A stretch of 64,000 bases of DNA from Phytophthora sp. 'mugwort' (lineage: Eukaryota; Oomycota; Peronosporomycetes; Peronosporales; Peronosporaceae), in the NCBI GenBank assembly GCA_033558025.1, contig JAUCEF010000010.1, positions 211,001 to 275,000 on the forward strand, given 5' to 3'. Positions 1 to 11,829 of this stretch are shown here, piece by piece. The notes below the pieces were generated by a model that worked only from the letters and a program-made list of their open reading frames with translations, was not told the DNA's origin and searched no databases. How positions within the stretch are numbered: the first letter of the stretch is position 1; every line of letters starts with the position of its first letter. Both the position numbers and the translations under genes were made by a program.

Positions 1-119
1 TTAAGTCATACGGGTTCGAGTAAGTGTACGAATCCGAGCAATGAACTAGTCACAGAATTGCACGGGTTCGGGAAGTCGTACGAGTCGCACGAAAGAGAGA
101 ACGAGAGAACGAGAGATTG

Positions 120-120
<1 letters not shown>

Positions 121-214
<94 letters not shown>
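121..214. repeat. (GA)n dinucleotide microsatellite
   Basis: About 90 bp of nearly uninterrupted AG repeats, visible by eye. On the reverse strand it translates as a Leu-Ser polymer, which is not a gene. Its length makes it a likely polymorphic locus and a possible assembly-slippage point. Confidence 0.97.
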
Positions 215-216
<2 letters not shown>

Positions 217-480
217 GAGTGAGAGAACAGACGGACAGACGGTCGGCAGGACGGTCTTCGGCGTGGCGTGGAGTGGAGTGCATCAACGTGAGGCTACCAC
301 CAGCGAGAGGGCATTAAGGCTCTCAAGCCAGCTATGAGGCTGCGTTCGTGAAGGGTAGGCGCCGAGGCGTTATCCCAAGTGGCTTGGAGAATTGGCATAA
401 GCTGAGGTCGTACGAGGGTGTGCACGGCGTGTCGTCGACTGCTTCGGTCGGAGTGTGTACGTGTGAGAGGAGGTTGAGCG

Positions 481-562
481 AGAAGTCTCCGACGGTGAGC
501 AATCGAAAAGTCTATCCGACGGTAGAGCAAGCGAAAAGTCTCTGTGACGGCAGAGCAACAGG
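481..562. repeat. three imperfect tandem copies of a ~28-bp unit
   Basis: The unit reads approximately AAAGTCTMTCCGACGGTAGA followed by GCAA-CGA. It occurs three times head to tail with a few substitutions per copy. No coding function is apparent. Confidence 0.7.
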
Positions 563-911
563 TGAGTGTGAGAAAATAAAAGTAGGGGCGGACACGAGGG
601 TGGACGTTCCGGCGCGGTGAACCGAGCCAACAGGTGTTAACGTTGAGTTGAATTGCACAAGTCTTCGAGAACCTGGCAAGACAACCGCAACATTTAGCAC
701 GAGCTAAACGATTCGCCGGCAGGCAGGCGAAACTAGACCTTTTATAAGCGTGTTGGGGGGGGGGGCGAGGAAACTGGTCAGAACCTTCCGCTCGTTTCTC
801 AACAAGGCTGACTCACACCAGCTTGAAGTCTACCTACTCCACTTTCAAACACCGGAAATTCGATGATATCCGCGTCAGCGGGTAGGTACTTCTACGTGCC
901 ATCATATTTGT

Positions 912-1160
912 CTAGAAACAAACAATGTCAAATTTATTGCGAACCGTTGCCACGGTCATGTCCGGGCGCTGCAGGTTTCCAGTAATCACATCAAACGCTG
1001 TCATTTCATCCAGCAGTGCAGCAATTTTTCTCTGTTCACTCACGGACGGAATGAGGTCAGCAAACGCAACTCGACGAATGTCGTCAGCGCTGATATCCAC
1101 AGAAAGGTCACGGTCAAAATCGTTTCGTTGTGCAGTGGGGTACATTAATGTCACTGACAA
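912..1160 (-). pseudogene. fragment resembling the C-terminal part of oomycete hAT-type transposon proteins
   Basis: An 82-codon open stretch on the reverse strand carries a block (LQRPDMTVATVRNKFD) like the LQ-x-D-x-T-x2-x-VR-x-x-FD block common in oomycete hAT/BED-type repeat proteins. No other domain is visible and it has no recognisable start. It is probably a scrap of a transposon gene. The assignment rests on one short motif remembered from the family. Confidence 0.3.
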
Positions 1161-3721
1161 GTATCTAACGCCATCTAATGCCCATATCCGTCACCCGCCA
1201 TAACCGCAGATGCTGGTTCGCGGTCATCTTCGTGCTACGCACCGGGTGCTGACCCCCCCCCCCATCTTTACGCCGCGTTTGTCCCGGAATCCAAATATTC
1301 CTGTTTCCTACACCCAGTGTTCCAGCCCTGTATGTCCGTCGGTACCGTGGCGGAAATCATCTTGGATTGTTGGCCTGATGTGGCGTCAAAGTTGTCTGAC
1401 CACTCCATTCCTCGGCCTGTGATTAAAGGTATTTATGCTAGGCCGTGTGCATTCCTATTGTGTTCCCTTGGTGAGCTGCACCACTCCACACGGATGTGGC
1501 GTCTGCGACCCGCCGGGTTTTCCAGTAAGGGTCGCGTAGCTGTTTCACCTGGGGTGCCTCGCGTGTGTAATATTGACTGATCACTACCTCGTTGTCGCCT
1601 ATCACGCAGACCGGGATCAACTATGCCGCTGGAAGACCTTCAAGCCCATTAGCAGAGCTAGATACGCAGCCAGCAGCGAATTCGCCTTCCGCCCGGTCGC
1701 CCGCTTCCACCGCATGTATTTAATGGCATGGGTTCCCGTAGTTCAATTCATCTCAACCACCACCGTGCCACTTCTCCCGCTGGCTGATCCTCCTGCCGTT
1801 ATTCCAGCGAAAAGATAAGGTAGTACTTCCCGGTGTCTGTCGCGGTGGCATTGTGGCGGTTCCATTCCGCCACCAGCACCTGGCACATGGTCCTGCCAAT
1901 CCGTCTGCGTAGCATCACCTGCCTTGACAACTGCAGGAACTCATGATATCCGAATGTCCCTTGCGCATCCGCGGCGTCAGGCTCGCAGTGTGATATTCCG
2001 CAGTAATGTTATTGATCGCGTCAAAATGAGCCCATTTCCATATCCACACTGCGAGTAGGTAGAATGCCGTGTCAAGACTCCAGCAGGCAGCTGTAAGCTG
2101 TTCGACTAGGTCTTCTATCGCTGTAATGGCGTCGCCCAAGAACTATTCGATTACTTTGCCCGTAGCGTGAGATACCCCACTCGGCGTTTCAGGGATATGT
2201 AGCGAGAAGATTGCCGTCTCGTAATTGTCGAGTCGGAGGCCTGCGGATTGCCATCTTTGTAACAGTAATTTGCGGATGTGTAGTCGCTGCTGGGCATTGC
2301 CAGAATACGTGATGTAGATCCACATTCCCTGTCCTGGCGCAGGAAACATGGGGGCCGTCAAGCCAGCTGATACCGGGTTATACGACGATACAGCGTGGTG
2401 CTTGACACGTAGGAGTAGCTGCTCTTCCCACGGTTGAGGCCCACCACTCTTGGTATGCGTTTCCATGTGAATCCGGCCAGACCAGCCGCATCATCAGCGT
2501 TCAGTGCGGCCCACTTCATATTTTTTGCGAGCCCTTGGAGACGTGTTGCCCCCGGATGATGCTGGTCCGTCCCACTAAAGATTTGTATTTCTTGCGCGGG
2601 GTGACCCACCGGCGCTTGCACGCCCACAAGCACACCGTCGGGTCAGCAGCGGGTGATGGTGCACGTCTTGTAGCCGGCTCGCAGGCCCGAGCTCGTGTTC
2701 CATGCCGCTTGTGTGGTCTCGATGAGACCACCGTCGGATGTGAATTGGTTGCGGCGTTAGCCTGATCCCCCCCCCTCACTATGCGGTGGTCACGGGTAAT
2801 CAATCACACGGCAAATGGGTGAAGCTCCGCCACTTTGGTGGTGTATCGGACAGTGCCGCTGTGATCTCCCGGCTGCATCAAAAACCGCGGGAAATTCAAT
2901 ATCAGCAAATACAGTAGGTAATGCGCTTGCCTGCGTACGTCAGCTGTGAGTTGAGGTAGGGGCCCAGTCATGGTTATAACTCCATATGCTGTCCACGTCC
3001 AGTGGATCACGTCCTTCAGTTGTTGTCCACCGTTGCATAGCGTTCCAAAATGAGTATTGGAATTCACCATGTTTCCACCCGCTTCCGAGAATAATCTCAA
3101 CTCCGACAATACCAGGTATGGGAACCATTCCCCGCAGAGGCTGCCATGTCTCGCCTCCTCCGTGGCGACGCCGTGGTGGTGGTGACGCTTGCAGCGGGAA
3201 AGTGTCCATCCGCATCTGCCTCCCCTCCATATTGTAAAATAAGAGAGACCGTGGATCGACTGTACCATCGCCGCTTTCTCGGGCATCATGGCCACGCCCC
3301 CATGAGCAATGCAGATCACCAGTCCCACCGTCCACGTTTGTGTTGTCCTCTCAGAGGACCCGCTTTGTACGCGACGTTTGTCGAGGCGATATGTAGGTCG
3401 CAATGCTCCAGTGTGTCGGAGGTCCCGAGAAACGTCCCTGATCACTAATCTTGCCGGAAAAGAGGCCAACGCGCATTTGTTAACCGTTACGGTAGCCATC
3501 GCCATCCGCTCTACCTTCCAATCCGGTACTGCAAGTCCTCCTCGTGTCCATAGGAGAGCTGTTACATGGGCATTGAGTCATGCCCGGCCGCGGACATGAA
3601 TCATGCGTGCCAGACAAAAACAAATATCATGCGTTGAAACTCCATCATCGTCTCGTTGTTCGGCCATTGGTGGCGCCAAATGTACAGTAGCTTTGGGAAC
3701 ACAATCGCCCGCGCGACTAGG

Positions 3722-3766
3722 CTGCACTAAGACAGCACAGGGTCCACTGTTGCTGTCTTAGTGCAG
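3722..3766. repeat. perfect 16-bp inverted repeat (hairpin) inside the LINE
   Basis: CTGCACTAAGACAGCA at 3,722-3,737 is exactly the reverse complement of 3,751-3,766, with a 13-base loop. It lies inside decayed LINE coding sequence and introduces extra residues and a stop between the TKTATVD and FPKLLY blocks. It looks like a secondary inverted copy rather than part of the original element. Confidence 0.85.
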
Positions 3767-4039
3767 GCTAAGGCAAGCCTCGTTACCAGTTGTGTTCTCG
3801 CAAGTTGCCAGGTGTAATCTGCATCTGACACGCTGCCCACCTGCAGGCCCAGATACCTGGATATTTATCCTTGTCTTGTAGCATTAGCGACGGCGGCAGT
3901 CCCGACATCGTATCGACCGCCGCTCGGTTTAAGCGATCACGTGTGTCTTCTTCTCATTCAGTCTCAGCCCAGACGCTTTCGCGAATATCCGTGTCAATGC
4001 CATCACTATTATAACCTATGCAATTGACGGGACATAACT

Positions 4040-4925
4040 CGCCGTGTCGTCCGCGTATCCGCCCACTTTGAGCACAACGTTGCCTGCGCCGCTGCGCAGC
4101 GTGATGCCCAGTAGCTTGGGTTGCTATCAATCTTGCGATAAAACGCCTCGATGACGAGGATGAACAATAAGGGTGCTAGTGGATAGCCTGCCGCAGGTCA
4201 CCCATACCCATCTCGAGCTATAACCGTTTGCTTAGAACCGCAGTTTTGGTCCTGTGTGCAATCCACGCATAGCCGCCACGAAAGCCGGTGGGAATCCCAG
4301 ACATAGCAGAATGGCATATAGGAATTCGCGGTCCACCAAATCGTATGCCTCGCAAAAATGTAGTAATAGCGCAAGCGTCTCCGCAAACTTCGGGTTCTTC
4401 ATGGCCACCGTTTGTGCCGCGTTGAAGAGGTCCACAGTGGCATGTATCGCCCGGGAAGGAGCGAATCCGTTTTGGTTAGGGTGAATGATCCAGTGCAGCT
4501 TCAGGCTGGTCCTCATCGCCAATATTCTAGTCAAGATTTTGTAATCCGTGTCGAGTAGCGCCAGTGGGCGAAAGCTTAAAGGATCATCGACGCCCCGCGC
4601 TTCTTCAAGCAGAAGATGTCCGCCCCCAAAAATGTGGCGGGAATTGCCAGGTCAGGTACCAGTAATTGAATAGTCTCGTCAATATCGGAATGCGAAGTCG
4701 CAAAATCGCGGTACCAATCATTGACCAGGAGATCGGGCCCGCACGCTTTTCCTGGTTACGCTCCGATGGCCGCGGCCACTTCTGCCTCCGTGAAGGGGTC
4801 CATCAGGTCCGCCAGAACTGAAGCGTATTGCCCACGCAGCCCCAGACATTTGAGCACTTTGGCTCTGTCCTCCTCTGTTACCGGTGCTTGTTGGAAGATA
4901 GGAGTTCATAATCAGCGAGTGTATC
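4040..4925 (-). pseudogene. LINE reverse-transcriptase core, frameshifted
   Basis: This is the best-preserved part of the LINE. It contains RT motifs for template and primer binding, and the catalytic YADD box is intact as YADDT. The longest single open stretch covers 4,232-4,534. At least three frame changes separate the GPD block, the AYD block and the YADD block, so no functional polymerase can be made. In the first catalytic motif the usual DF-x-KAYD reads HFCEAYD. Confidence 0.8.
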
Positions 4926-4950
4926 CGCCTTACGATAGACCCCTCAGGCT

Positions 4951-5577
4951 GGCATTCACCACCGTGTCCATCCTGTGGATGTCATTGTCAGCAAACTTGG
5001 TGCTTACCTGCTGGAAAAGCTACTTGGTAGACTTGCCAGCCCAGTGTTCTCCTCCCGACAAAGCCGCCGTTGTTTCGCCGCCGCACGCTGGCGGATGCAC
5101 TCCGGGTGGCGACGAGACCGGTAAGGTATTTAAACAAATACGCACTAGATAGATCGACAGACAAGGTTCGTTCGACGAATACACGCCTTGCCTACTTCGT
5201 CAATGTTAAGAACTGGCTGCCGGACAAGTATCCACACAGGGGGTAATAGTAAAGCCGCAACTGCAAAATGTTCTATCTGGGTTTTGTATGTTCTGCAGCA
5301 ACCGTGAGGATGATGCCTTTGAAACGAAAGCACCCCCGTGCTCCGAGAAAGACTTGAAATATTGTGTGGTTACTTTATATCTCTGTCTCTGCGGACAGCG
5401 TTTGTCTAGATGCCTCCCTAGTCGTTATGATTTGGTATGTGTACGGTCGAAGCTCGGACGCAGAGAAACTAGAGAGCGTCGATTGTGCCTCTGAGTCGGA
5501 CGGCAAACGGGGCGTGAGTCATGGATCGGGACGGCGTCGAGGACGAAATAGTAGTTTCACATGCTTACATGCAGTGA
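4951..5577. other. no recognisable gene
   Basis: Only short open frames (up to about 80 codons) with no domain, signal peptide or motif that I recognise. It may be the eroded 5' part of the neighbouring LINE. Confidence 0.4.
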
Positions 5578-6510
5578 CTACCCGATAGAGGTGGGTGGCC
5601 ACATAAGGTGAAAGGTGAGGATGACGCCGAGATTCAATCCATCCCGTAGCGTCGTTCTTGCTTCCCCGGCCTCACTGTCAGATTTTTCAAGAAGCGGGGA
5701 AGGCCCGAAGCGCCCAGGACGACAGCGGTGGCCCACGACAACGGCGGCGCCCCACGGTCCGTGCATGATCGACTCGGTGGCGGTGACCAAGGAGATGCTG
5801 GAATTCACGGCAAGGTGTCCTTGGGGCTGAGTCGGCTTGTATGGAGCGATCATACATGCCTTGGCCTTGTACTGCTCCAGCTGATAGCCGCCGACGCTCG
5901 GATTGTATAGGCACTGCAGAGAGCCCACTTCAGCGACGCATAGCAGCCAGCTGGTGAATACAAAGTGTGTATTAAATGAAACTATGTGAAGCTGATGCCG
6001 TAATTGGTTCTTTTCCATCCTCTTCAGCTTCCAGCCTCGATGTAGCATTGATCGACCCGAGTTCACTGGCGCTTGCGATACTTGCGAATCCCGCCAGACG
6101 GCAGATTGGCGGCCGCCTTCAACATGGGTTCCCAAGATGTAATGGGCATCACGCGACCGTTGTCCGCAATAATGGTACGCATCTGGCATGTTGGATGGCT
6201 GGTGACGTCGATGACAGCTGGAAGCACCCACTCTGCTTTGCCTGCATCTTCTCCTTGGGCGGCTGCTTCGATGAGCCAGACCTTCGTGATGCGGGTTTGG
6301 GGCACCGCATCCAGCAGCCGGCGAGTGGCCGATCCCACGCTGGTGGCGAGACCTCTCTCGATTAGGCCCCACATCTTCAGGTACCGAGCGGCTGCTCGTC
6401 CAGCCAGCCCCACCCGCGCTCACGCAGGTGCTGCTTGCTTCCATTCGAAAAAAGGTGGAACAAGTTGGGCGGTGGTTTCAATGTCGGTAAGCTGGTCGGT
6501 CGGCGCCATT
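5578..6510 (-). pseudogene. unrecognised, probably frameshifted reverse-strand coding remnant
   Basis: An ATG near 6,510 opens a short frame beginning MAPTDQLTDIETTAQL. After a stop a neighbouring frame continues for about 116 codons (6,063-6,413) with normal protein-like composition. A third frame (5,578-5,990) carries a hydrophobic stretch around FVFTSWLLCVAEVG. The three pieces could be one broken gene. I do not recognise the family, and the whole region could equally be repeat-derived. Confidence 0.25.
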
Positions 6511-6530
6511 GCGGCTTTCGGAAAGTGATC

Positions 6531-7389
6531 TTCTTCCTCCAAAACACGTTGGTTTCATTCGCGTGAGTTTCATTTTTTTAAAAGAACATGGGAAGGGGTA
6601 TTCCGTTGCATTAAGTTTCGGTCGATAAAAGTCCATTCTAGGCTACGAGCAGCTCTACCCACGAGCCGTTAGTAAGCGGCCGACCAGGGATACATATAGT
6701 GCTCGCAGCCGTAGCGTGGCGACGCTTGTGACACTAAGCGATCCACCAGCGTCCCTTTGCCGGCGAGGCCCGTACAATTCTTGAGCTGTTGTTTAGGCCG
6801 AATAATACATGAATGCACACAGCAAATTTGAAAAATACGTACAGCTGCACGTACGCGCAACCACATCGACGCTCTACCCACATTGCGGATGTCCCTCAGC
6901 TTCATGCGCGCGTAATTGGCTCCCGTTTGGGCCGAAGCAGGACTCAGGAAGGTATACGCGGACGCAACACGCGAATGCAGACGGACAACGTCGGGATTTG
7001 GTGAAACTAGCAGAAACTTGAAGCTGGGTCGGCTGGGAGTCATGTCGACAAGTAGCTCGCATCGACGAAATTCCTTGACGCTAGCCGTAAGCAGCTGGGT
7101 AGCCTCGGTTTCTTCCCGGAATGTCTTGGGCCTAATAGACTGGTGTCTGCGAGCAGCTGCAGTAGGGTGCAATCTTATGTTTTGTCCGTAGTGTGTAGTC
7201 TCGCTTGATCAGCGGCTTAAACTGTTAAACGGATTGTCGTTGTCGCGTATCCATTTGGTGTGTGGAGGCACTGCCAACGGTTGAACGCGCTCCTAACCCA
7301 CACGTCCTCAAAATAACTCCGACACCCGGCGAGCTCGATATTGTGAGACCACTTCGTCAACGTACTTCAACCATTTGACCGTACACGAC
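6531..7389. other. no recognisable gene; one unassigned reverse-strand open stretch
   Basis: A 167-codon open stretch on the reverse strand (6,669-7,172) has no clear start context, domain or signal peptide. Competing frames overlap it on both strands. I cannot support a gene. Confidence 0.35.
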
Positions 7390-7585
7390 TTAACTTTCAG
7401 CAATATGCGGATCGTTGATGTTGGCGACGGCTAACTCGCAAAGTTTTTGCACGCCCTTCAGCTTCTCGTGCCCCTTGGTCATGACGTGGTAGAAACACAT
7501 GAGGTGCGCGTAATACGAGTTCACTATGAAGCCGCGATCACAGGCGTTTATCTGGGCGATCTCTGCGTCTGACATGATGCTTCTC
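7390..7585 (-). pseudogene. MULE transposase fragment
   Basis: The reverse strand encodes a short piece containing HLMCFYHVMTKGHEKLKG, which resembles the C/W-F-H-V-M block downstream of the catalytic core in oomycete Mutator-like (MULE) transposases. It is about 60 codons and ends at a stop at 7,390. No DDE core is visible next to it, so it is a severed fragment. Confidence 0.5.
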
Positions 7586-9727
7586 ACTGCGGAGGGCTGG
7601 ATTATGGTTACCGTCGACACCCGAGAGGCATAGCTTGTAGGAAGTTGACTTGTAGCGCCAAGAAAACTATGTCGGCCCGGAGAAGGGCGTGTCTCGCCAA
7701 GCGCGAAGGAACAAGTCCTGCTGAACTCGGCGGGCCGGCACGCCGTACAGCTCGGTACTGTAACACTTCTAGCCGACAAGCCTTTGCTTTCGGCGACCCG
7801 TCAAAGCGCGAACGCGCCGTCGTCCGCTCTTTAGCGGAGGACACGGGAATCTGAGCCAGAGGCAGTCAGCTCAGCTGACCTCTGTATGTTGACTGACTTG
7901 GGGCACTTGATCTCGGCGGAAGTGAGACACCACTGCCCCGAAAGGGCCGAACCGCTAGGGGCAACCCAGCTCAGGCCAACAAGGGCCGACTAACTAGGCT
8001 ATGGTTGTGAATCTTGCCTAAGTAACCACATCTGAAGATTTGGCGTGTGCTGCAATATCACATTAGGGTGCCTCGCAAGCCACAGCTTACTCCAAGATTA
8101 AAAGACGACTGCTGCGAGATGGCGATGAAAGAGTTGAAACCGGCTCGTATGCGCATGGGGATGGCTCGGCGCTTTGGTCTGACGGAGAACGAATTGCCCT
8201 CGCTGCGCAAGGCAATATAGTTTATCAGCCACTTCACCAAGACCAAGCTACACCGCAACGACCAGTACGAAGGCGTCCTCAATCGGATCGAGCAGCTGGT
8301 ATACGGCCCCGCAACGACTGACACGCAGCCGTTTTGATTCGCATGGGAACGAGCTGTCAATGGAAAACCCGATGTCGGTAATCCGACGAGAAAACATTTC
8401 TGATTGGTCTCACTCCCAAGCGGCTTTTTCTCAATGCGGCGTGTAATCCAGCATCCTTCGTGCTCCAGATGGACGCTACCTTTTAGCTCAATCAGCTGGC
8501 GTATCCGGTCGTCGTTTGCGATGCGTCCGACAGGTGCCGGTTTTTTCATCCGGTCGCGCTATTTAACAGCTCTCAGCGGCTGGAGTCACTGTACGTGAAA
8601 GCGCTATGGATTTTTGCAAAGAGTTCACGGCCGTATCTGAGCTCCTAACGATGGTAAAGAACTTCATGTCCTCCATCAGCAGCTGGGAATCCTCGTGAGG
8701 CATGTCCTGCAAACAGTTGTCCAGCTGTACGTTTGGGGTCATCTTGGATTGGAGTCGATAGTGACGCTAGTGCTCGAAGTGCTGCGGTTTCAGGTACGAG
8801 TATCATCGCTTTCAGACTACGGCAGGATCGAGCTCATTTGCACGCGTACTATTGGATAAATCTTGGTTTCATTCTCGCCAACGATTCGCCAGATTTGACT
8901 GGTGTAGATTCACTTGCAAATGGTGTTCTTGCGGAACAGGTGTCCTTGCGGAGAGGGTGTGCTGCCCGTTTATTGGATGTACGCTTTTTTTTACGTTGTC
9001 TGCACCTGGTATTCTACGAGCCTCAATTCCTGTTTGCCACCCTTCACGGCGCTAGTGCTTAAAACTTTGCTCAGGAGGGAACCCGGTCGCTAAAAATACC
9101 GCAAGACGTCGGCGTATTGGCGGTGGCACCTTACGTTAAGTACGCCTATTATGCTAAAACATCACTTTCTTCGTAAGACTGGTTGCAGGCCCAAGGCGGT
9201 TGCTATGCAAGAAACAGCTAGTGAGTAATTAGCTAGGAAGGTCTACTCCATAGAGGAATTTGGACAAGGTGTGGTGGCTGGAGGAGAAGGCGACGAGGTA
9301 GTACAGTATATTATGCATTGTGGGTAGTAATACATATGACTTCGCCATCCAATACAAATGCTATCACCATCATTCGGACGAATCTCACTGATTTATAAAA
9401 ATTCCTCGGGCAGATCCTTTCGCACCACTAGAAACACGGTGGCTGGTGCCACTGTTCCCGATTATTGATCATAGCGCCCCGCACGCACGCACATGTCATC
9501 GTGTTCCGGGCATATTGAAGCTGGAGCTTCTACTACATGTTCTATTTAGTATTATAGTATAGAACCAAGCAGCAGACCTGCTGTTCATGGTTACAGTAGT
9601 AACATGCGTTCTTATCCGAACAAATAGGTTCACCGGATCAGGACAAGCTCGAAACACTTTTCCACTGCCCACTTTTCGTTTAGCATCGCGCGAAAATCTC
9701 GCCGATATCTTGTCAAAAACCGTCGGA
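7586..9727. other. no recognisable gene
   Basis: Open stretches at 8,058-8,549 (reverse, 163 codons) and 8,733-9,062 (forward, 109 codons) have no family resemblance, signal peptide or convincing start that I can point to. The first begins MKKPAPVGRIANDDRIRQLI and could be real but orphan. The surroundings look repeat-derived. Confidence 0.35.
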
Positions 9728-11727
9728 ATGAAGGTGTGACCCCATTCACCACCGTCCACGTGACGCCAGAGCAAGCGCGTCACTATGAGCGCCAAGCCCG
9801 GCAGCTTCTGGACGACACACTCCGTGAATATGGCACACACGAAACCTCCTGTCAGAATGGGAAGAACGGATTGCACGACACATGGCAATGGAAACCTCTC
9901 AAGACCCACGAAAGCCTTCACGTGTTTAAGGAGCGACACCCAACGTATCCGGAGCTGAACCCGATCACAAGTCGAACCACGAAGACTTCGATCGGATCGA
10001 CGTCTGGTTACTCGGTCACTTCATTGACGGAGCGGCCGACGCAGGCAGTGACTATGGCTGCATATACTCCCGAAATGGCGCTTGATATGTCTTTTTGCAG
10101 CAGTCACAGGCTCGTCTTCGGTCGCCTCTGTGGTGGTCACGGGACACGTCGATGGTTGTCTTAACGACGTCATGTACGGACTCCTGGCGACGGATACAGC
10201 CGAGCTGCAGCTCCGATTGCGCTACATGATGAACACGGAGGTGCTTGACACAGCCATGATCAGCTTCATCCAGACGCCAAGTACAGAGCAGCCGTTCAGT
10301 TCCTTGGGGTGCAATGGGTTGTCCGTGGTGAAGCTTCTCGAGTCAAGTCAAATTCTCGTCGACCTCGTGATTTCGTGCTCCTAGTGGCCTCAGGTCCAGT
10401 GCGACACAAAGCCCCGGGGACATCAGAGACCCAAGAGATGGGGTTTTATCTGTGTGAGTCGATGGAGATGCAAGAATGCAGAGAACTGGAGACTCAAGGG
10501 CTCACTCGAGGTTGGCTTTCGACCTGCTCATTGTTTACGCCAACACAGAGTAACTCGACACGGACCGATGTCTTCTCGCGTGGGTTTGTGGACTTCAAGG
10601 GGAAGATGCAGGAGTACCAGGCAGCAAACATGATGACGAATGTAATGCTCGCTGGAGTCACTGAGGCTGCTGCTTGCGGAAAGAGCAAGAAGCTGAGCTG
10701 GTTACTCACCTTCAAGGGCAGCAGCAGAGTTCCGGCGGACGCAGCCAGAGTCAAAGGCCACAGCGAATCGCTGCGGCATTTGCGAGCGCAAGTTCGGCGT
10801 CTTACACAGTGTGACGTCCTGCAGTTTGTGTCAGATCAAAATGTGCTCGCGGTGCCGCGTGAACTGCGACCCCAGCTTCTTAAAGCGGCGGGATCCAGCC
10901 GCTCAGACCAAGAATTGGGATGAAGGTCATCAAACTACTGGTCAAATACGATGTCTGACTGCAATTCTCTGCAAGAACTGCAAGTTGACTGCCAACCGCA
11001 TGGATGCCTGTGTGATGGCGCGGCGAGAAGTCGAAGCTGGTTATGGTCTCAATGACATGGCTCGGACTGCTTCCGTAGGCGGCATAGAGACCCCAGTACA
11101 GCATACCGGAAGGTCGCTTTCGTATTCTCGGTCGGGATCGGAGCACAGTAATCCAGGAGAATATCCTACCCAGATGCGCTTCTGGACTCCAGGTACCGAC
11201 ACCGCCAAGCTGCGAGAATGTGAAGGTGGACAACAGGCTGCAGTGGTATGGACACCAGATACCGACACTTCTAGTTTATGTGAGAACCGTGATGACAAGT
11301 CTCTTGACGACATCGTAAAGCCCAATGTCCAGATCGGCAGAATGGATAGCAATAAATCGACTTCTTCGGATTCCTCAGCTCGGACTAAACTCGAGTCGTC
11401 GCTCACTTCCTTCGCCTCGACAATGTCGTCTCCAGGAGATCAAGACAGCAGCCAGAACGACTCGAGCTTTGAGCTGACTTCGTATCAGCCTCAATAGCGT
11501 TACCCCCAATACACTGGTGAAGACCCGACATGATCTTCACATTTACGCCTCAACGGGAATCTAGCATACGAAGCTCTCAAGAAGATTTAGTACGAAGGAT
11601 GCAGGAGCTGCAGGTCAAGTCGGAGTCTGTGTACCAGTTCACAAGTCAGATGAACGCCAACACGCGGTACAGACACCAGCAGTTTGTTCTTGTAAATACT
11701 AGCACGGCCATCTCCGAGCTAGATTAG
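9728..11727 (+). pseudogene. START-like domain plus FYVE zinc finger protein, frameshifted
   Basis: The region keeps the full domain order of the large oomycete START-like/FYVE family. An N-terminal block (TPEQARHYERQARQLLDDTL) is followed by the START-like part with GHVDGCLNDVMYGLLATDTA (about 10,140-10,200) and VQWVVRG (about 10,305). Next come FSRGFVDFKGKMQEYQ and ACGKSKKLSWLL (about 10,580-10,700), then a FYVE finger with RCGICERKFG, CSLCQIKMCSRC and FCKNCKL-like pairs (about 10,765-10,990). An acidic/Ser-rich C-terminal tail closes it. The reading frame breaks at the start (the ATG at 9,728 meets a stop after three codons), near 10,085-10,140, in a G-run near 10,305, near 10,705, and at a stop at 11,497 before a last block (11,530-11,727). 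Such proteins normally bind phosphoinositide membranes. The lesions are mostly single-base, so sequencing error cannot be excluded for each one, but five together favour a pseudogene. Confidence 0.82.
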
Positions 11728-11829
11728 ATAGTACTAGATGTTATGCTGACGGAACCGATGAAAGATCTCGACGCATGGCAGAGAATTAATTGTAACAATT
11801 TTCAGAATTATTGTCTCTTTGTGTTATTT

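Larger units (their letters stand above)
1..911. other. non-coding stretch with simple and tandem repeats
   Basis: I recognise no gene here. The stretch holds a long (GA)n tract and a short tandem repeat, listed separately, and a G-homopolymer near 755-763. The open frames over the GA tract are low-complexity artefacts. The ends could belong to a decayed retroelement, but no LTR boundary or protein block was identified. Confidence 0.5.
1500..4950 (-). mobile_element. decayed non-LTR (LINE) retrotransposon, reverse strand
   Basis: Reading the reverse strand across several frames gives LINE polymerase blocks in the right order. First comes a GPDLLVNDWY-like block (about 4,720-4,760). It is followed by NQNGFAPSRAI...CEAYDLVDREFLYAILLCLGFP (4,250-4,490), then GYPLAPLLFILVIEA (about 4,130-4,190) and GGYADDTASYVPS (about 4,040-4,065). 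After that come RYLGLQVG and FPKLLYIWRH-like blocks (about 3,640-3,860). Downstream sequence, including open stretches at 2,804-3,505 and 2,143-2,633, looks like the C-terminal region. Stops and frameshifts separate the blocks, so the element is dead. The 5' endonuclease half is not recognisable and both ends are uncertain. Confidence 0.8.

Noticed and set aside
50..286. 78-codon reverse-strand ORF over the GA tract
   Set aside because: It is a Leu-Ser polymer created by the dinucleotide repeat, with no gene-like sequence on either side.
1250..1263. C/G homopolymer runs (also near 12,677 and 34,971) as structured regulatory elements
   Set aside because: They are single short homopolymers in decayed repeats, without the spaced G-tracts needed for a G-quadruplex claim.
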